NCBI RefSeq assembly: GCF_017357865.1
Contig: NZ_CP060096.1
Coordinates: 124,001 to 188,000, forward strand
Reading direction: 5' to 3'
Length of the DNA: 64,000 nt
DNA from: Aceticella autotrophica
GTDB taxonomy: Bacteria; Bacillota; Thermoanaerobacteria; Thermoanaerobacterales; Thermoanaerobacteraceae
Part shown: piece by piece, positions 27,073 to 36,622 of the stretch
How the letters are laid out: every line of letters begins with the position of its first letter
How positions within the stretch are numbered: position 1 is the stretch's first letter
Program-made: the position numbers and the translations under genes
The notes under the pieces: generated by a model
Database searches by the model: none
What the model was told of the DNA's origin: nothing
Seen by the model: the letters and a program-made list of their open reading frames with translations, nothing else

Positions 27073-27699
27073 ATGAGAGTTTTAAGGGTGCATCTTGTGG
27101 GCTGGACTGCATCATTTAGGTATCCAATCTTTGTAACAGGGTATCAGCCTACTTTACCTGTACCTCCTGTGTCTACGATATATGGTCTTATTTCTGCAGC
27201 TAAAGGAGAGTATATAACACCTAAAGATACAAAAGTAGGTTATGTAATGAGAAGTGATGCAAAAGGGATTGATTTAGAAACTATATACATGCTTTCAAAT
27301 GACAATAGTGTAAAATCTAATATCTATAAAAGAGAATTTTTGTTAAATCCAGATTTGTATGTATATCTTACAAATTTAAGCTTTAAAGATGCTTTTAAAA
27401 AACCGGAGTATTCTCTTCTTTTAGGTAGAAGTTCTGATTTGATGATGGTAGAGGAGGTTAAAGAGATAGATTTAGTACAAAAGCATGGTAAAAAAAGAGT
27501 TGGAGGTACAGTTGTACCTTTTGGGGAGGAAGGTATCTGGGGTCCTCTTCAAGCACTCCCTATGTATTTTTCAAATACAATTCCTAGGGAAGCTATTCGC
27601 ATTAGACCGTATTATGTTTTAGGAGATTTTATTGAGTATGAAGGAGATAGTTTTTGGTACGATGAGGAATTAGATTGGGGAGTATATATACATGGGTAA
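27073..27699 (+). CDS. cas5: Cascade protein Cas5 (Cas5t type)
   Basis: The 208-residue RAMP protein starts MRVLRVHLVGWTASFRYPIF and has the conserved LPVPPVSTIYGLISAAKG. Cas5 holds the 5' handle of the crRNA, here predicted to be ATTGAAAC. It overlaps cas3 by 8 bases. Confidence 0.92.
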   Translation: MRVLRVHLVGWTASFRYPIFVTGYQPTLPVPPVSTIYGLISAAKGEYITPKDTKVGYVMRSDAKGIDLETIYMLSNDNSVKSNIYKREFLLNPDLYVYLTNLSFKDAFKKPEYSLLLGRSSDLMMVEEVKEIDLVQKHGKKRVGGTVVPFGEEGIWGPLQALPMYFSNTIPREAIRIRPYYVLGDFIEYEGDSFWYDEELDWGVYIHG

Positions 27700-29908
27700 G
27701 AAAATATTGGCAAAAAGCAGTGAATATGGAGAGGAAACACTTATTCAACATACACGAAATGCCCTTTTAGTTTTTAAAAGTTTAAAAGATGCCTACCCAG
27801 AAGTTGTTGAAATTTGTGATGATGAGAAATTTTATGAGTACCTTTTTGTAACTGTATTTCTACATGATTTTGGCAAGGCAGCAGAAGGATTCCAAAAAAT
27901 GCTAAAAGAGGGGAACCCATGGGGATACAGGCACGAGATAATATCAGCAGGTTTTATCTCATGCTTGCCCTATTCCGAAGATGTAAAAAAAGATATTGCT
28001 CTTGCGATTATTACACACCACAAAGACTTATATGAACTGCAAGAAAGTTATTCTACTTTGACAACGCCCGGAAAAGACAATTATATAAAAAAGTTAAAAG
28101 AACTAGAGGGAAATATAAAGTACTTGCAGTTTATGATAGATAAGGTGCCAGAGTGGAGTAAAGAATTTTTAGAATATGAAATTAGATTAAAACAGATACA
28201 GTCTATTGAAGAAATAGAAGACGCCTTTCATTTTGCTGTAAAAGAATACTTAAATGCTTATGAAGACAAAAAAATTAAAAATGATAAAAGAAAGTTATTT
28301 TTAGGAGGGTTTTTGACTGCATGTGACCATTTATCGTCGGCTTCTCAAGAGGAAATAGTAAAAGCAATATCAGACATGAAAAACATATTTAAATTTGAAA
28401 GTTATAAAGATATGCAATTAAAAGCTATGAATACAAAAGGATCGGCCATTTTAATTGCCCCGACAGGTTATGGGAAAACAGAAGCTTCTCTTTTATGGAG
28501 TGATTTCAATCAAAATGAATCGAAAGGGAAAAGGGTATTTTATCTACTTCCTTATACAGCAAGTATTAATGCCATGTATAACAGGCTCAAAAATTCTTTT
28601 GGAGACGAAAAAGTGGCTTTACTTCATGGGAAGGCTTTGTATTTTCTATATAAAGAGTTCACAAAATCAGGAGAAGATTATTTTGATGTGGTAAATATGG
28701 CTAGGCCAAAATATGATTTATCTAAGAAAATTTTCAAACCTTATAAAGTTTTAACCCCATTTCAAATATTAAAATACTTCTTTGGTGTAACTGGATTTGA
28801 ACAGCATATTGGTGAAATGACAGGCGGACTTTTTATTGTGGATGAAGTCCATAGCTATGACCCTCATACTACCGCTTTGATAATTGAGACTTTGAAATAT
28901 CTGAAAGAAAATTATAAAGCAGAAGTTTTAATAATGTCTGCGACATTGCCTATATTTTTAAAAGAGCTTTTTATGAAAGAACTTAATATAAACTGTTTAA
29001 TTGAGCCCTGCAGAGAAGAGCTGAAAAACATTGCGAGGCATAGAGTTTCAATAATAGATGGAGATGTTTTTTCTAATATAGGTAAAATAATAAAAGATAT
29101 AAAAGAAAACAAAAAAGTTCTTGTTGTTTGTAATACAGTGGATCGTGCACAGAAAGTTTATAATGAACTAAAAGATTATACAAATGAAAAAGCTCTTTTA
29201 CATTCGCGATTTATTTTAAAGGACAGAGAAAGAATAGAAAAGAGTTTAGACAAAGTTCAATTATTAGTTGGTACGCAGGCTATAGAAGTTTCGTTGGATA
29301 TAGATTTTGATGTTTTATATACTGAATCTGCCCCTATTGATGCACTTATTCAAAGGTTTGGCAGGGTGAATAGAAAAGGATACAAAGGCATATCACCAGT
29401 TTATATTTTTTCACAAGGGTCTTGTGAAGATAAATTTGTTTATAAGAATCAAAAGGTTGTAAGTAAAACATTAGAACTTTTAAGTAAATATGATATGCTA
29501 AGCGAAGATTTAATACAAAATTTAGTTAATGAAGTTTATAAAGATGGCTATATAGATAAAGATTATGAGGAATTTCTAAAAGCAAAAGATAGCTTTAGAA
29601 ATGTTGTAAGTCAATTATATCCCTTTATTGAAAATAAATATTTAAAAGAAGAGTTTTATGAACTGTTTGATAATAGAGAAGTTGTACCTTATATATTTGA
29701 AGAAGAGTATATAAACAAAATTAAAAATAAAGAATACTTTGAAGCTGCAGGGTATGTAGTAGGTATTTCTCAGGGAAGATATATCGCTTTAAAAAAACAG
29801 GGACTCATTGAAGATAAAGGCTATGATGTGGATTTTGTGTATTGTGAATATGATAAGGATTTAGGACTTCTCATTGATAAACCTTATGATAATGTATTTA
29901 CAACGTAA
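27692..29908 (+). CDS. cas3: CRISPR nuclease-helicase Cas3 (HD plus DExH)
   Basis: The 738-residue protein begins with an HD nuclease domain: HTRNAL, FLHDFGKAAEGFQ, ITHHKDL. The helicase follows with Walker A APTGYGKTEAS (about residue 255), DEVHSYD, SATLPIF and the RFGRVNR motif VI. Cas3 is recruited to Cascade-bound DNA, nicks and unwinds the target. All key metal and ATP residues are present, so it looks active. The start GTG/ATG lies in the cas5 gene; no obvious damage. Confidence 0.95.
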   Translation: MGKKILAKSSEYGEETLIQHTRNALLVFKSLKDAYPEVVEICDDEKFYEYLFVTVFLHDFGKAAEGFQKMLKEGNPWGYRHEIISAGFISCLPYSEDVKKDIALAIITHHKDLYELQESYSTLTTPGKDNYIKKLKELEGNIKYLQFMIDKVPEWSKEFLEYEIRLKQIQSIEEIEDAFHFAVKEYLNAYEDKKIKNDKRKLFLGGFLTACDHLSSASQEEIVKAISDMKNIFKFESYKDMQLKAMNTKGSAILIAPTGYGKTEASLLWSDFNQNESKGKRVFYLLPYTASINAMYNRLKNSFGDEKVALLHGKALYFLYKEFTKSGEDYFDVVNMARPKYDLSKKIFKPYKVLTPFQILKYFFGVTGFEQHIGEMTGGLFIVDEVHSYDPHTTALIIETLKYLKENYKAEVLIMSATLPIFLKELFMKELNINCLIEPCREELKNIARHRVSIIDGDVFSNIGKIIKDIKENKKVLVVCNTVDRAQKVYNELKDYTNEKALLHSRFILKDRERIEKSLDKVQLLVGTQAIEVSLDIDFDVLYTESAPIDALIQRFGRVNRKGYKGISPVYIFSQGSCEDKFVYKNQKVVSKTLELLSKYDMLSEDLIQNLVNEVYKDGYIDKDYEEFLKAKDSFRNVVSQLYPFIENKYLKEEFYELFDNREVVPYIFEEEYINKIKNKEYFEAAGYVVGISQGRYIALKKQGLIEDKGYDVDFVYCEYDKDLGLLIDKPYDNVFTT

Positions 29909-29933
29909 TTTTTAATATTAATAAGGTGATATT

Positions 29934-30425
29934 ATGGATCTAATTACAGGTACAGAAATAAATTATTATTTTGTGTGCAAGCATAAACTTTGGCTTTTTA
30001 CCCATGGTATAAATATGGAGCATAATTCTGATTATGTTGATATAGGTAAATCTTTGCATGAAAACAGTTTTCAAAGAGAAGATAAAGAAATTTTACTTGA
30101 TGGACGTGTAAAAATTGATTTTATTAAAAATCAATTGGAAATACACGAAACCAAGAAGAGTAAAGCAATAGAAGAAGCGACAAAGTACCAAGTTTTATAC
30201 TATATTTACTATTTGAAAATGAAAGGTGTGGATAAAGTTACAGGAGTTATACATTATATGGATAACCATTCGAAGGAGGAGATTTCTCTTAGTGAGGAGA
30301 ATGAGAATGAAATAAAAGAAATAATTGAAGAAATCTACAAAATAAAATTAATGAATAAACCACCGACTAAAGTACAAAGTAAAATTTGTACAAAATGTAG
30401 TTATTATGAATTATGTTTTAGTTAA
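29934..30425 (+). CDS. cas4: CRISPR exonuclease Cas4
   Basis: A 163-residue Cas4: N-terminal GTEINYYFVCKHKLWLF carries the first iron-sulfur Cys; the nuclease core has ILLDGRVKIDFI and LEIHETKKSK; the last three Cys are in CTKCSYYELC. Cas4 trims prespacers and selects the PAM side. AAGGTGAT precedes ATG. It starts 25 bases after cas3 and is followed within 12 bases by cas1. Confidence 0.93.
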   Translation: MDLITGTEINYYFVCKHKLWLFTHGINMEHNSDYVDIGKSLHENSFQREDKEILLDGRVKIDFIKNQLEIHETKKSKAIEEATKYQVLYYIYYLKMKGVDKVTGVIHYMDNHSKEEISLSEENENEIKEIIEEIYKIKLMNKPPTKVQSKICTKCSYYELCFS

Positions 30426-30437
30426 AAAGGTGATTTT

Positions 30438-31430
30438 ATGAAAAGAAGCATATATGTAAATACTAATGGACGATTAAGTAGAAAAGACAACACCATTTAC
30501 TTAGAAAGTGAAACTTATGGTAAAAAGCCTATCCCAGTAAATAATATCCAAGAGATATTTTTGTTTGGAGAAGTTGATTTAAATACAAAAGCAATCAATT
30601 TTTTAGCGCAAAACAACATAACACTTCATGTTTTTAATTATTACGGGTATTATACAGGAAGTTTTTATCCGAGAGAGCATTTGCCGTCAGGATTTTTACT
30701 TGTAAAGCAGGTTGAAAAATATAAAGATAATGAAGAAAGGCTTAAAGTTGCGAAAGAATTTATTAACAGTGCAAGCCATAATATATTGAAAAACGTAAAG
30801 TATTATTCAAACAGAAAAGAAGGCTTAGACGAATACGTTAAAAAAATTGAAGCCGAAAGAGAAAACATAAAAGATGTAAAAAATATAAATGAGTTAATGG
30901 GTATAGAGGGTAGGATTAGGAATATTTATTACAGTGCTTTTGAAATTATAATTGATGGAAAATATGACTTTAAAAACAGAACAATGAATCCTCCCGACAA
31001 TCCCATAAATGCAATGATTTCTTTTGGAAACTCTATGATGTATTCAAGTGTCCTTTCTGAAATATACAACACGCAGTTAAATCCTACAATCAGTTATTTG
31101 CATGAGCCGGGAGAAAGAAGATTTTCTTTAAGTTTAGATATTAGCGAAATATTTAAACCGATAATTATTGATAGAATAATTTTCACTTTAATTAATCAGA
31201 GGATGATAAGAGAAGAACATTTTGACCAAGATTTAAGCATGTGTTATCTTAATGATAAGGGAAGGCTGATTTTTGAGAAAGAGTTTGATGAAAAATTGAA
31301 AACAATTATAAAACATCCGAAACTAAATAAAAGTGTAAGCTATAAAAGGCTTATTCGCCTTGAGTGTTATAAACTTATAAAACACATCATTGATGAAGAA
31401 GAATATGAAGGTTTAAAAATGTGGTGGTAA
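30438..31430 (+). CDS. cas1: CRISPR integrase Cas1
   Basis: A 330-residue Cas1 with MGIEGRIRNIYYSAFE (metal-binding Glu), YLHEPGERRFSLSLDISEIF (His and Glu/Asp of the active site) and RLIRLECYKLIKHI at the C terminus. With Cas2 it inserts new spacers at the leader end. AAAAAGGTGATT precedes ATG. Cas2 starts one base after the stop. Confidence 0.96.
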   Translation: MKRSIYVNTNGRLSRKDNTIYLESETYGKKPIPVNNIQEIFLFGEVDLNTKAINFLAQNNITLHVFNYYGYYTGSFYPREHLPSGFLLVKQVEKYKDNEERLKVAKEFINSASHNILKNVKYYSNRKEGLDEYVKKIEAERENIKDVKNINELMGIEGRIRNIYYSAFEIIIDGKYDFKNRTMNPPDNPINAMISFGNSMMYSSVLSEIYNTQLNPTISYLHEPGERRFSLSLDISEIFKPIIIDRIIFTLINQRMIREEHFDQDLSMCYLNDKGRLIFEKEFDEKLKTIIKHPKLNKSVSYKRLIRLECYKLIKHIIDEEEYEGLKMWW

Positions 31431-31431
31431 C

Positions 31432-31695
31432 ATGTATACTCTTATTGTTTATGATGTTGAAGAAAAAAAGGTTGCAAAAGTAAATAAATTTTTAAAGACA
31501 TATTTGAATTGGGTACAAAATTCTGTTTTTGAAGGCGAATTAACAGATGCTCAGTTAAACAGAATTATATCGTGGATAAAAGCTCATCTTGACTTAGAGA
31601 TTGATTCTGTGATGATTTATACGGCAAGGTCAGAAAAATGGCTTTCTAAAAAAATAATTGGGGTAGAAAAAAATTCTACAAATAATATATTGTGA
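31432..31695 (+). CDS. cas2: CRISPR adaptation protein Cas2
   Basis: An 87-residue ferredoxin-like protein: MYTLIVYDVEEKKVAKVNKF, NWVQNSVFEGELTDAQL and DSVMIYTARSEKW are typical. It bridges two Cas1 dimers in the integration complex. It lies directly after cas1. Confidence 0.95.
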   Translation: MYTLIVYDVEEKKVAKVNKFLKTYLNWVQNSVFEGELTDAQLNRIISWIKAHLDLEIDSVMIYTARSEKWLSKKIIGVEKNSTNNIL

Positions 31696-31704
31696 GGGGA
31701 TAAA

Positions 31705-32457
31705 ATGCGCATAAAGATAACATTATTACCTGATGAAGATAATGTTTTAAACTTAAATTATAATTATTTTTTGTCAGCATGGATATACAATACTTTACAA
31801 AAAGCAAATAAAGAATATGCTGATGAATTACACTCTAAAGGGTATAGTTATGGTAAAAAAATATTTAAATTATTTACATTTTCACAATTAAGATGTAAAA
31901 ATATAAAAATAATCGGTGAAAATATTAAATTTATGAATAGAACATTTTTATATATTGCATCACCTAAAAAAGAATTTATTTTGAATTTTGTAAAAGAAAT
32001 TTTAGAAAACAATCTTTTAATATTGCAAGATTATAAATTTCGGATAGAAAGTGTGGAAGTAGAAAAAGAACCTTTTTTTGAAAAAGAAAATAGATTCATA
32101 TGTTTATCTCCGATTGTAACATCAACAGCGGTAGTAATTGAAGGCAAAAGAAAAAGTGTGAATTTACCGTTGTATGATGACAGATTTGTTGAAAATTTAA
32201 AAAACAATCTCATTGAAAAATATTTTATAATATATAAAACATTGCCTGACAATATAAATATAAAAATAAATTTTGATATGAATTATTATAACAAAAATCC
32301 ACAAGGTAAAAGGATAAAATACAAAAATGTATTTATAAAAGGATATATGGTTCCATTTTCCATGTCGGGAAATGCAGAAATGATTAAAGTAGCCTATAAT
32401 TGCGGAATAGGCGAAAAAAATAGTGGAGGTTTCGGGATGATTCAAAAAATAGAATGA
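31705..32457 (+). CDS. cas6: crRNA-processing endoribonuclease Cas6
   Basis: A 250-residue RAMP with two ferredoxin-like halves and the C-terminal glycine-rich loop CGIGEKNSGGFGMIQ. It would cut within each repeat to leave an 8-base 5' handle. AGGGGAT precedes the ATG. It is the last cas gene here and lies directly before the array leader, whereas in many type I-B loci it comes first. Confidence 0.93.
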   Translation: MRIKITLLPDEDNVLNLNYNYFLSAWIYNTLQKANKEYADELHSKGYSYGKKIFKLFTFSQLRCKNIKIIGENIKFMNRTFLYIASPKKEFILNFVKEILENNLLILQDYKFRIESVEVEKEPFFEKENRFICLSPIVTSTAVVIEGKRKSVNLPLYDDRFVENLKNNLIEKYFIIYKTLPDNINIKINFDMNYYNKNPQGKRIKYKNVFIKGYMVPFSMSGNAEMIKVAYNCGIGEKNSGGFGMIQKIE

Positions 32458-32474
32458 ATATATATGAAATAAAT

Positions 32475-32522
32475 TTCTTGTCGACCTTTTCCGATGCAAA
32501 AATCTCGGGAGGTCGACAAGAA
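32475..32522. other. Long leader hairpin between cas6 and the CRISPR array
   Basis: TTCTTGTCGACCT (32475-32487) and AGGTCGACAAGAA (32510-32522) form a perfect 13-bp stem; within the loop CCGA and TCGG can add 4 bp. No T-run follows, so it is not a standard terminator. It lies 17 bases after cas6 and about 160 bases before the first repeat. Confidence 0.8.
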
Positions 32523-32615
32523 AAGCAACGTTTACAATTAAATTAAATAAAAAAGATTTGAGTAAAAAATGTATTTTTATACATAAAAAATTCAAAAAAT
32601 TTTTCAAAAAAACAC

Positions 32616-32644
32616 TTGCAAACCTCTTAAAAATATGGTAAACT
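32616..32644 (+). promoter_or_regulatory. Candidate promoter for the pre-crRNA
   Basis: TTGCAA at 32616-32621, 17 bases, TAAACT at 32639-32644. Transcription would start near 32651, about 33 bases before the first repeat and in the array direction. Confidence 0.65.
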
Positions 32645-32683
32645 GAGATAGACAAGTAAGAATTTTAATACAAAAGATTTTGG

Positions 32684-34705
32684 ATTTTAATCTGACCATA
32701 TTGGAATTGAAACGATAGAAAAAGCCTTCAGACACGTTCATCAAAACAGATTTTAATCTGACCATATTGGAATTGAAACGTTTATACTGAAGACAGCAAT
32801 ACAGCTGCTATTTTGATTTTAATCTGACCATATTGGAATTGAAACTCCCATAAGCCTTTTACAAATTCCTTTTCCGCAAAATTTTAATCTGACCATATTG
32901 GAATTGAAACTAGCTATATACGATACAAGCGTAACACAACCGGATAATTTTAATCTGACCATATTGGAATTGAAACTTAATGCCATGCAAACCTTGTAAA
33001 GCAAGGAAATTATATTTTAATCTGACCATATTGGAATTGAAACTATGTGTCAGGGAAAAAAAGACACAGGTTCCTGCCGATTTTAATCTGACCATATTGG
33101 AATTGAAACTCTTTAGTGTTAACTGCGGTTTGAAGAATCTTAACAATTTTAATCTGACCATATTGGAATTGAAACTAATAAAAACACCTCCTATAATTTT
33201 CTACTTTAATAGATTTTAATCTGACCATATTGGAATTGAAACTCTTTTTTGTATAATCTGTCCCTTATGGCACTTGTAATTTTAATCTGACCATATTGGA
33301 ATTGAAACTGCCTCCCTCTTTTCTGGAAGGGCTTCCCATAGAGCCTATTTTAATCTGACCATATTGGAATTGAAACTGTCCTTTTATTTTCTTATCCCTA
33401 TTTCTTATCGCATCAATTTTAATCTGACCATATTGGAATTGAAACTTGCTTCTACTGAACGTGACAACTGTACAAGTCTTACATTTTAATCTGACCATAT
33501 TGGAATTGAAACTAAATTTTGTAAATTTTTCTTTCATATTTAACATTTTATTTTAATCTGACCATATTGGAATTGAAACTCATTTGAGAAGGAATTATAC
33601 TATGTCTTGAAAACATTTTAATCTGACCATATTGGAATTGAAACCAAAGCAAAGGTGGCACTACTGTTCCGGATAATCTTGATTTTAATCTGACCATATT
33701 GGAATTGAAACTAAAAAAGCTGTTGCAGAAGGATATAACTGCCAGCGATTTTAATCTGACCATATTGGAATTGAAACTTGGGAAAAAGGACGTATAGCAA
33801 ATGTACTTTTAAAATTTTAATCTGACCATATTGGAATTGAAACGAAATAAGCAGTATTGAGTATCAACAAGGCGAATTGATTTTAATCTGACCATATTGG
33901 AATTGAAACGTGGAGTCTTGTGTCTGATGACAACCTGTAGGCTGTATTTTAATCTGACCATATTGGAATTGAAACTTTTCCTTTATCTTGAAAAAAAACC
34001 TGGAATTCCTTTATTTTAATCTGACCATATTGGAATTGAAACGAAATAAGCAGTATTGAGTATCAACAAGGCGAATTGATTTTAATCTGACCATATTGGA
34101 ATTGAAACGTGGAGTCTTGTGTCTGATGACAACCTGTAGGCTGTATTTTAATCTGACCATATTGGAATTGAAACTTTTCCTTTATCTTGAAAAAAACCTG
34201 GAATTCCTTTATTTTAATCTGACCATATTGGAATTGAAACGAAATAAGCAGTATTGAGTATCAACAAGGCGAATTGATTTTAATCTGACCATATTGGAAT
34301 TGAAACGTGGAGTCTTGTGTCTGATGACAACCTGTAGGCTGTATTTTAATCTGACCATATTGGAATTGAAACCCTGCTTCACAGGAGTTGATTCAAGCAG
34401 GCAAAGACCATTTTAATCTGACCATATTGGAATTGAAACTGGGGACTTCTTTTACGATTTCGGGGATTTGTCGCCAATTTTAATCTGACCATATTGGAAT
34501 TGAAACGAAATAAGCAGTATTGAGTATCAACAAGGCGAATTGATTTTAATCTGACCATATTGGAATTGAAACTTTATTTTACAAGGCATATCGATTACTC
34601 TTGATATAAATTTTAATCTGACCATATTGGAATTGAAACTCGTACCTATCCCCCCACCCGGCAAAAGATGCAGGAATTTTAATCTGACCATATTGGAATT
34701 GAAAC
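32684..34705 (+). CRISPR. CRISPR array: 31 identical 30-bp repeats, 30 spacers
   Basis: The repeat starts ATTTTAATCTGACC and ends TTGGAATTGAAAC; every copy I read is identical, including the last. Repeat starts are 32684, 32750, 32816, 32881, 32947, 33014, 33080, 33146, 33213, 33279, 33347, 33416, 33483, 33550, 33615, 33682, 33748, 33814, 33880, 33946, 34013, 34079, 34145, 34211, 34277, 34343, 34410, 34477, 34543, 34610 and 34676. Spacers are 35-39 bp. The GAAAC end, adjacent leader and cas6 position show + strand transcription with the newest spacers at the left. Spacers 18-25 contain a duplicated three-spacer block, and spacer 28 is a further copy of its first member. Confidence 0.98.
33844..34542 (+). 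repeat. Duplicated spacer block inside the CRISPR array (A-B-C, A-B-C', A-B, D, E, A)
   Basis: Spacer A (begins GAAATAAGCAGTATTGAG) occurs at 33844, 34043, 34241 and 34507. Spacer B (begins GTGGAGTCTTGTGTCTG) occurs at 33910, 34109 and 34307. Spacer C (begins TTTTCCTTTATCTTG) occurs at 33976 and 34175, differing by one A in a run of 8 versus 7. The unit period is 199 or 198 bases. Confidence 0.95.
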
Positions 34706-34742
34706 CTTGAAACAAGATAAATTTTATGGATAGTAATATTAT

Positions 34743-34784
34743 GAAATGCTGCAAAGATATTATAAGTCGAAGCAGCATTTTAAT
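34743..34784 (+). terminator. Possible terminator of the array transcript
   Basis: AAATGCTGC and GCAGCATTT form a 9-bp stem with a loop of about 20 bases, followed by a T-rich stretch. It lies 38 bases beyond the last repeat. The long loop makes it a weaker candidate. Confidence 0.45.
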
Positions 34785-34812
34785 ATTCATTCAAAAAGGC
34801 GATGTTTATAAA

Positions 34813-34941
34813 ATGTTTCAGGAATCAATTAAAAGTATAGAGAAGAATTTTATAAATACTATCCTAACATATAGGGCTTGCAAACAAAAAAATTCAATAG
34901 AGGAGTTCATGCTAATTTTATATTTGACAGGAGTTTATTAA
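34813..34941 (+). CDS. Unrecognised 42-residue ORF beyond the array
   Basis: ATG 34813 has AAGGCGA about 10 bases upstream. The product (FQESIKSIEKNFINTILTYR, then ACKQKNSIEEFMLILYLTGVY) could be an amphipathic helical peptide or the tail of a broken larger gene. I do not recognise it. The rest of 34942-35092 is noncoding, with a small hairpin around AGCTTTTTAAAAAGCC near 34963 and presumably the ddl promoter. Confidence 0.25.
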   Translation: MFQESIKSIEKNFINTILTYRACKQKNSIEEFMLILYLTGVY

Positions 34942-35092
34942 ATACCCTATAATTATTCGAAGAGCTTTTTAAAAAGCCAAAGAATAAGGCGCAGGTTTAT
35001 AAATCATGGAATTTACAATAATTTAACATAAATTAATACTTGAATACATATTTTCAAAACATATAAAATAAAACCATAGGAGTGATAATAGA

Positions 35093-36169
35093 ATGAAAAT
35101 AAAAGTTGCTGTCTTATTTGGCGGTCAATCAGGTGAACATGAGGTATCAAGGGTTTCGGCGACGTCAATAATAAATAATATGGATAAAGGTAAATATGAT
35201 ATATATATGGTAGGGATAACGAAAAAAGGAGAATGGTATTTATTTAAAGGAGATGTTGAGAAGCTATCAACAGGGGAATGGGAAAAAGAAGGTATTCCTG
35301 CTGTTATAGGACCGTCAACAAAATATAAAGGTATACTTGCATTTGAAGATGGGAAAAATCAACTATATCCTATTGATGTTGTATTTCCTGTACTACATGG
35401 ACCAAATGGTGAAGACGGAACAGTACAGGGTTTATTGGAATTATTGGAGATGCCCTATGTCGGTCCAAATGTACTTTCATCATCATTATGTATGGATAAA
35501 GTATTTTCAAAAAAAATTTTTAAGGAGTCCTCTTTACCTACACCTGATTTTAAAGTCATATATAAGAATGAACTAAAGAATATTAATTTGATTCTTAAAG
35601 AAGTATCGGAAATAGGTTATCCATGTTTTGTGAAACCTGCAAATATGGGTTCAAGTGTAGGGATTACAAAAGTCCATCATGAAGAAGAATTAAATGACGC
35701 CTTGAAATTAGCTTTTAAATATGATAGAAAAATAATTGTAGAGAAAGGGATAGATGCCAGAGAGATAGAATGTGCGGTTTTAGGCAATGAAAATCCCGTG
35801 GCATCTGTTGCAGGTGAGATACTTCCATGCCATGAGTTTTATGATTATAATGCCAAGTATTTTGATGAAGGGAAATCAAAGCTTTTAATACCGGCACCTG
35901 TACCTGATGTAAAAATGGAGGAAATAAGGGAGCTTGCAATTAAGGCATATAAGGCTTTAGACTTACGAGGTTTAGCAAGGGTAGATTTTCTTATGGATAG
36001 AAATACTGGCAAGGTTTACTTAAATGAACTTAATACCATACCCGGTTTTACAAAAATAAGTATGTACCCAAAATTATGGGAGGCTACGGGAAAACAATAC
36101 TCTGAATTAATTGATGAACTTATTAAACTTGCTATAGAAGCGCAAAAAGATAAATGTACCGATTGGTAA
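35093..36169 (+). CDS. ddl: D-alanine--D-alanine ligase
   Basis: An ATP-grasp ligase of 358 residues: KVAVLFGGQSGEHEVSRVSA, DVVFPVLHGPNGEDGTVQGL, CFVKPANMGSSVGITKV, then DFLMDRNTGKVYLNELNTIPGFT. It joins two D-Ala for peptidoglycan precursor synthesis. AGGAGTGAT precedes ATG. It is followed 24 bases later by the DUF1934 gene and argS, a likely operon. Confidence 0.95.
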   Translation: MKIKVAVLFGGQSGEHEVSRVSATSIINNMDKGKYDIYMVGITKKGEWYLFKGDVEKLSTGEWEKEGIPAVIGPSTKYKGILAFEDGKNQLYPIDVVFPVLHGPNGEDGTVQGLLELLEMPYVGPNVLSSSLCMDKVFSKKIFKESSLPTPDFKVIYKNELKNINLILKEVSEIGYPCFVKPANMGSSVGITKVHHEEELNDALKLAFKYDRKIIVEKGIDAREIECAVLGNENPVASVAGEILPCHEFYDYNAKYFDEGKSKLLIPAPVPDVKMEEIRELAIKAYKALDLRGLARVDFLMDRNTGKVYLNELNTIPGFTKISMYPKLWEATGKQYSELIDELIKLAIEAQKDKCTDW

Positions 36170-36193
36170 TTAGATTAAGAAAGGGAGTTGGAT

Positions 36194-36622
36194 TTGAAAA
36201 AGGTATTAGTAACGGTTAAAGGGATACAAAAGAATGACCAGAATGAACAAGGCATAATAGAACTTGTTACAGAAGGTAAGTTTTTAAGAAAAGGTGATAA
36301 TTATTATATAAAATACGATGAAAGTGAAATATCCGGTATGGATGGGACTACAACAACCCTAAAAGTAAGTGATGATGTAATTACATTAATAAGATTCGGC
36401 TCAAATCAGGCAAAGATGATTTTCAAAAAAGATAAAAGATATCAATTAGATTATATTACTCCATATGGAAAGGTATTACTTGGTATAAAACCATACAAAT
36501 TATTTGTTAATATGAATGAAAACGGCGGAGAATTAGAGATTAAATATAACCTTGATTTAAACAAAGAAATAGTAAGCAATAATGAACTACATCTTACAGT
36601 TCGGGAGGTAAATAATGGATAA
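36194..36622 (+). CDS. DUF1934/YwiB family beta-barrel protein
   Basis: A 142-residue protein: KKVLVTVKGIQKNDQNEQGI, FLRKGDNYYIKYDES and NELHLTVREV. This is the calycin-like YwiB family, which typically precedes argS in Firmicutes; function unknown. TTG 36194 is preferred, with AAGGGA 7 bases upstream; a TTG at 36188 would abut that site. It overlaps argS by 8 bases, so argS translation may be coupled to it. Confidence 0.85.
   Translation: MKKVLVTVKGIQKNDQNEQGIIELVTEGKFLRKGDNYYIKYDESEISGMDGTTTTLKVSDDVITLIRFGSNQAKMIFKKDKRYQLDYITPYGKVLLGIKPYKLFVNMNENGGELEIKYNLDLNKEIVSNNELHLTVREVNNG

Noticed and set aside
28455-28694. 79-residue + strand frame inside cas3
   Set aside because: It is an alternative frame of the helicase Walker A region; the cas3 frame has all motifs.
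32684-34705. Spacers that match this window (self-targeting)
   Set aside because: By eye no spacer matched the IS110 element or other genes in the window; a proper search could not be run.
32819-34790. Several long reading frames through the CRISPR array with the recurring peptide FNSNMVRLK or FNLTILELK
   Set aside because: They only translate the 30-bp repeat and chance-open spacers; no ribosome sites, and the array explains the sequence.
34726-34941. 71-residue version of the ORF beyond the array starting at ATG 34726
   Set aside because: No ribosome site, and its first third lies across a hairpin just after the last repeat; only the shorter form at 34813 is kept, at low confidence.
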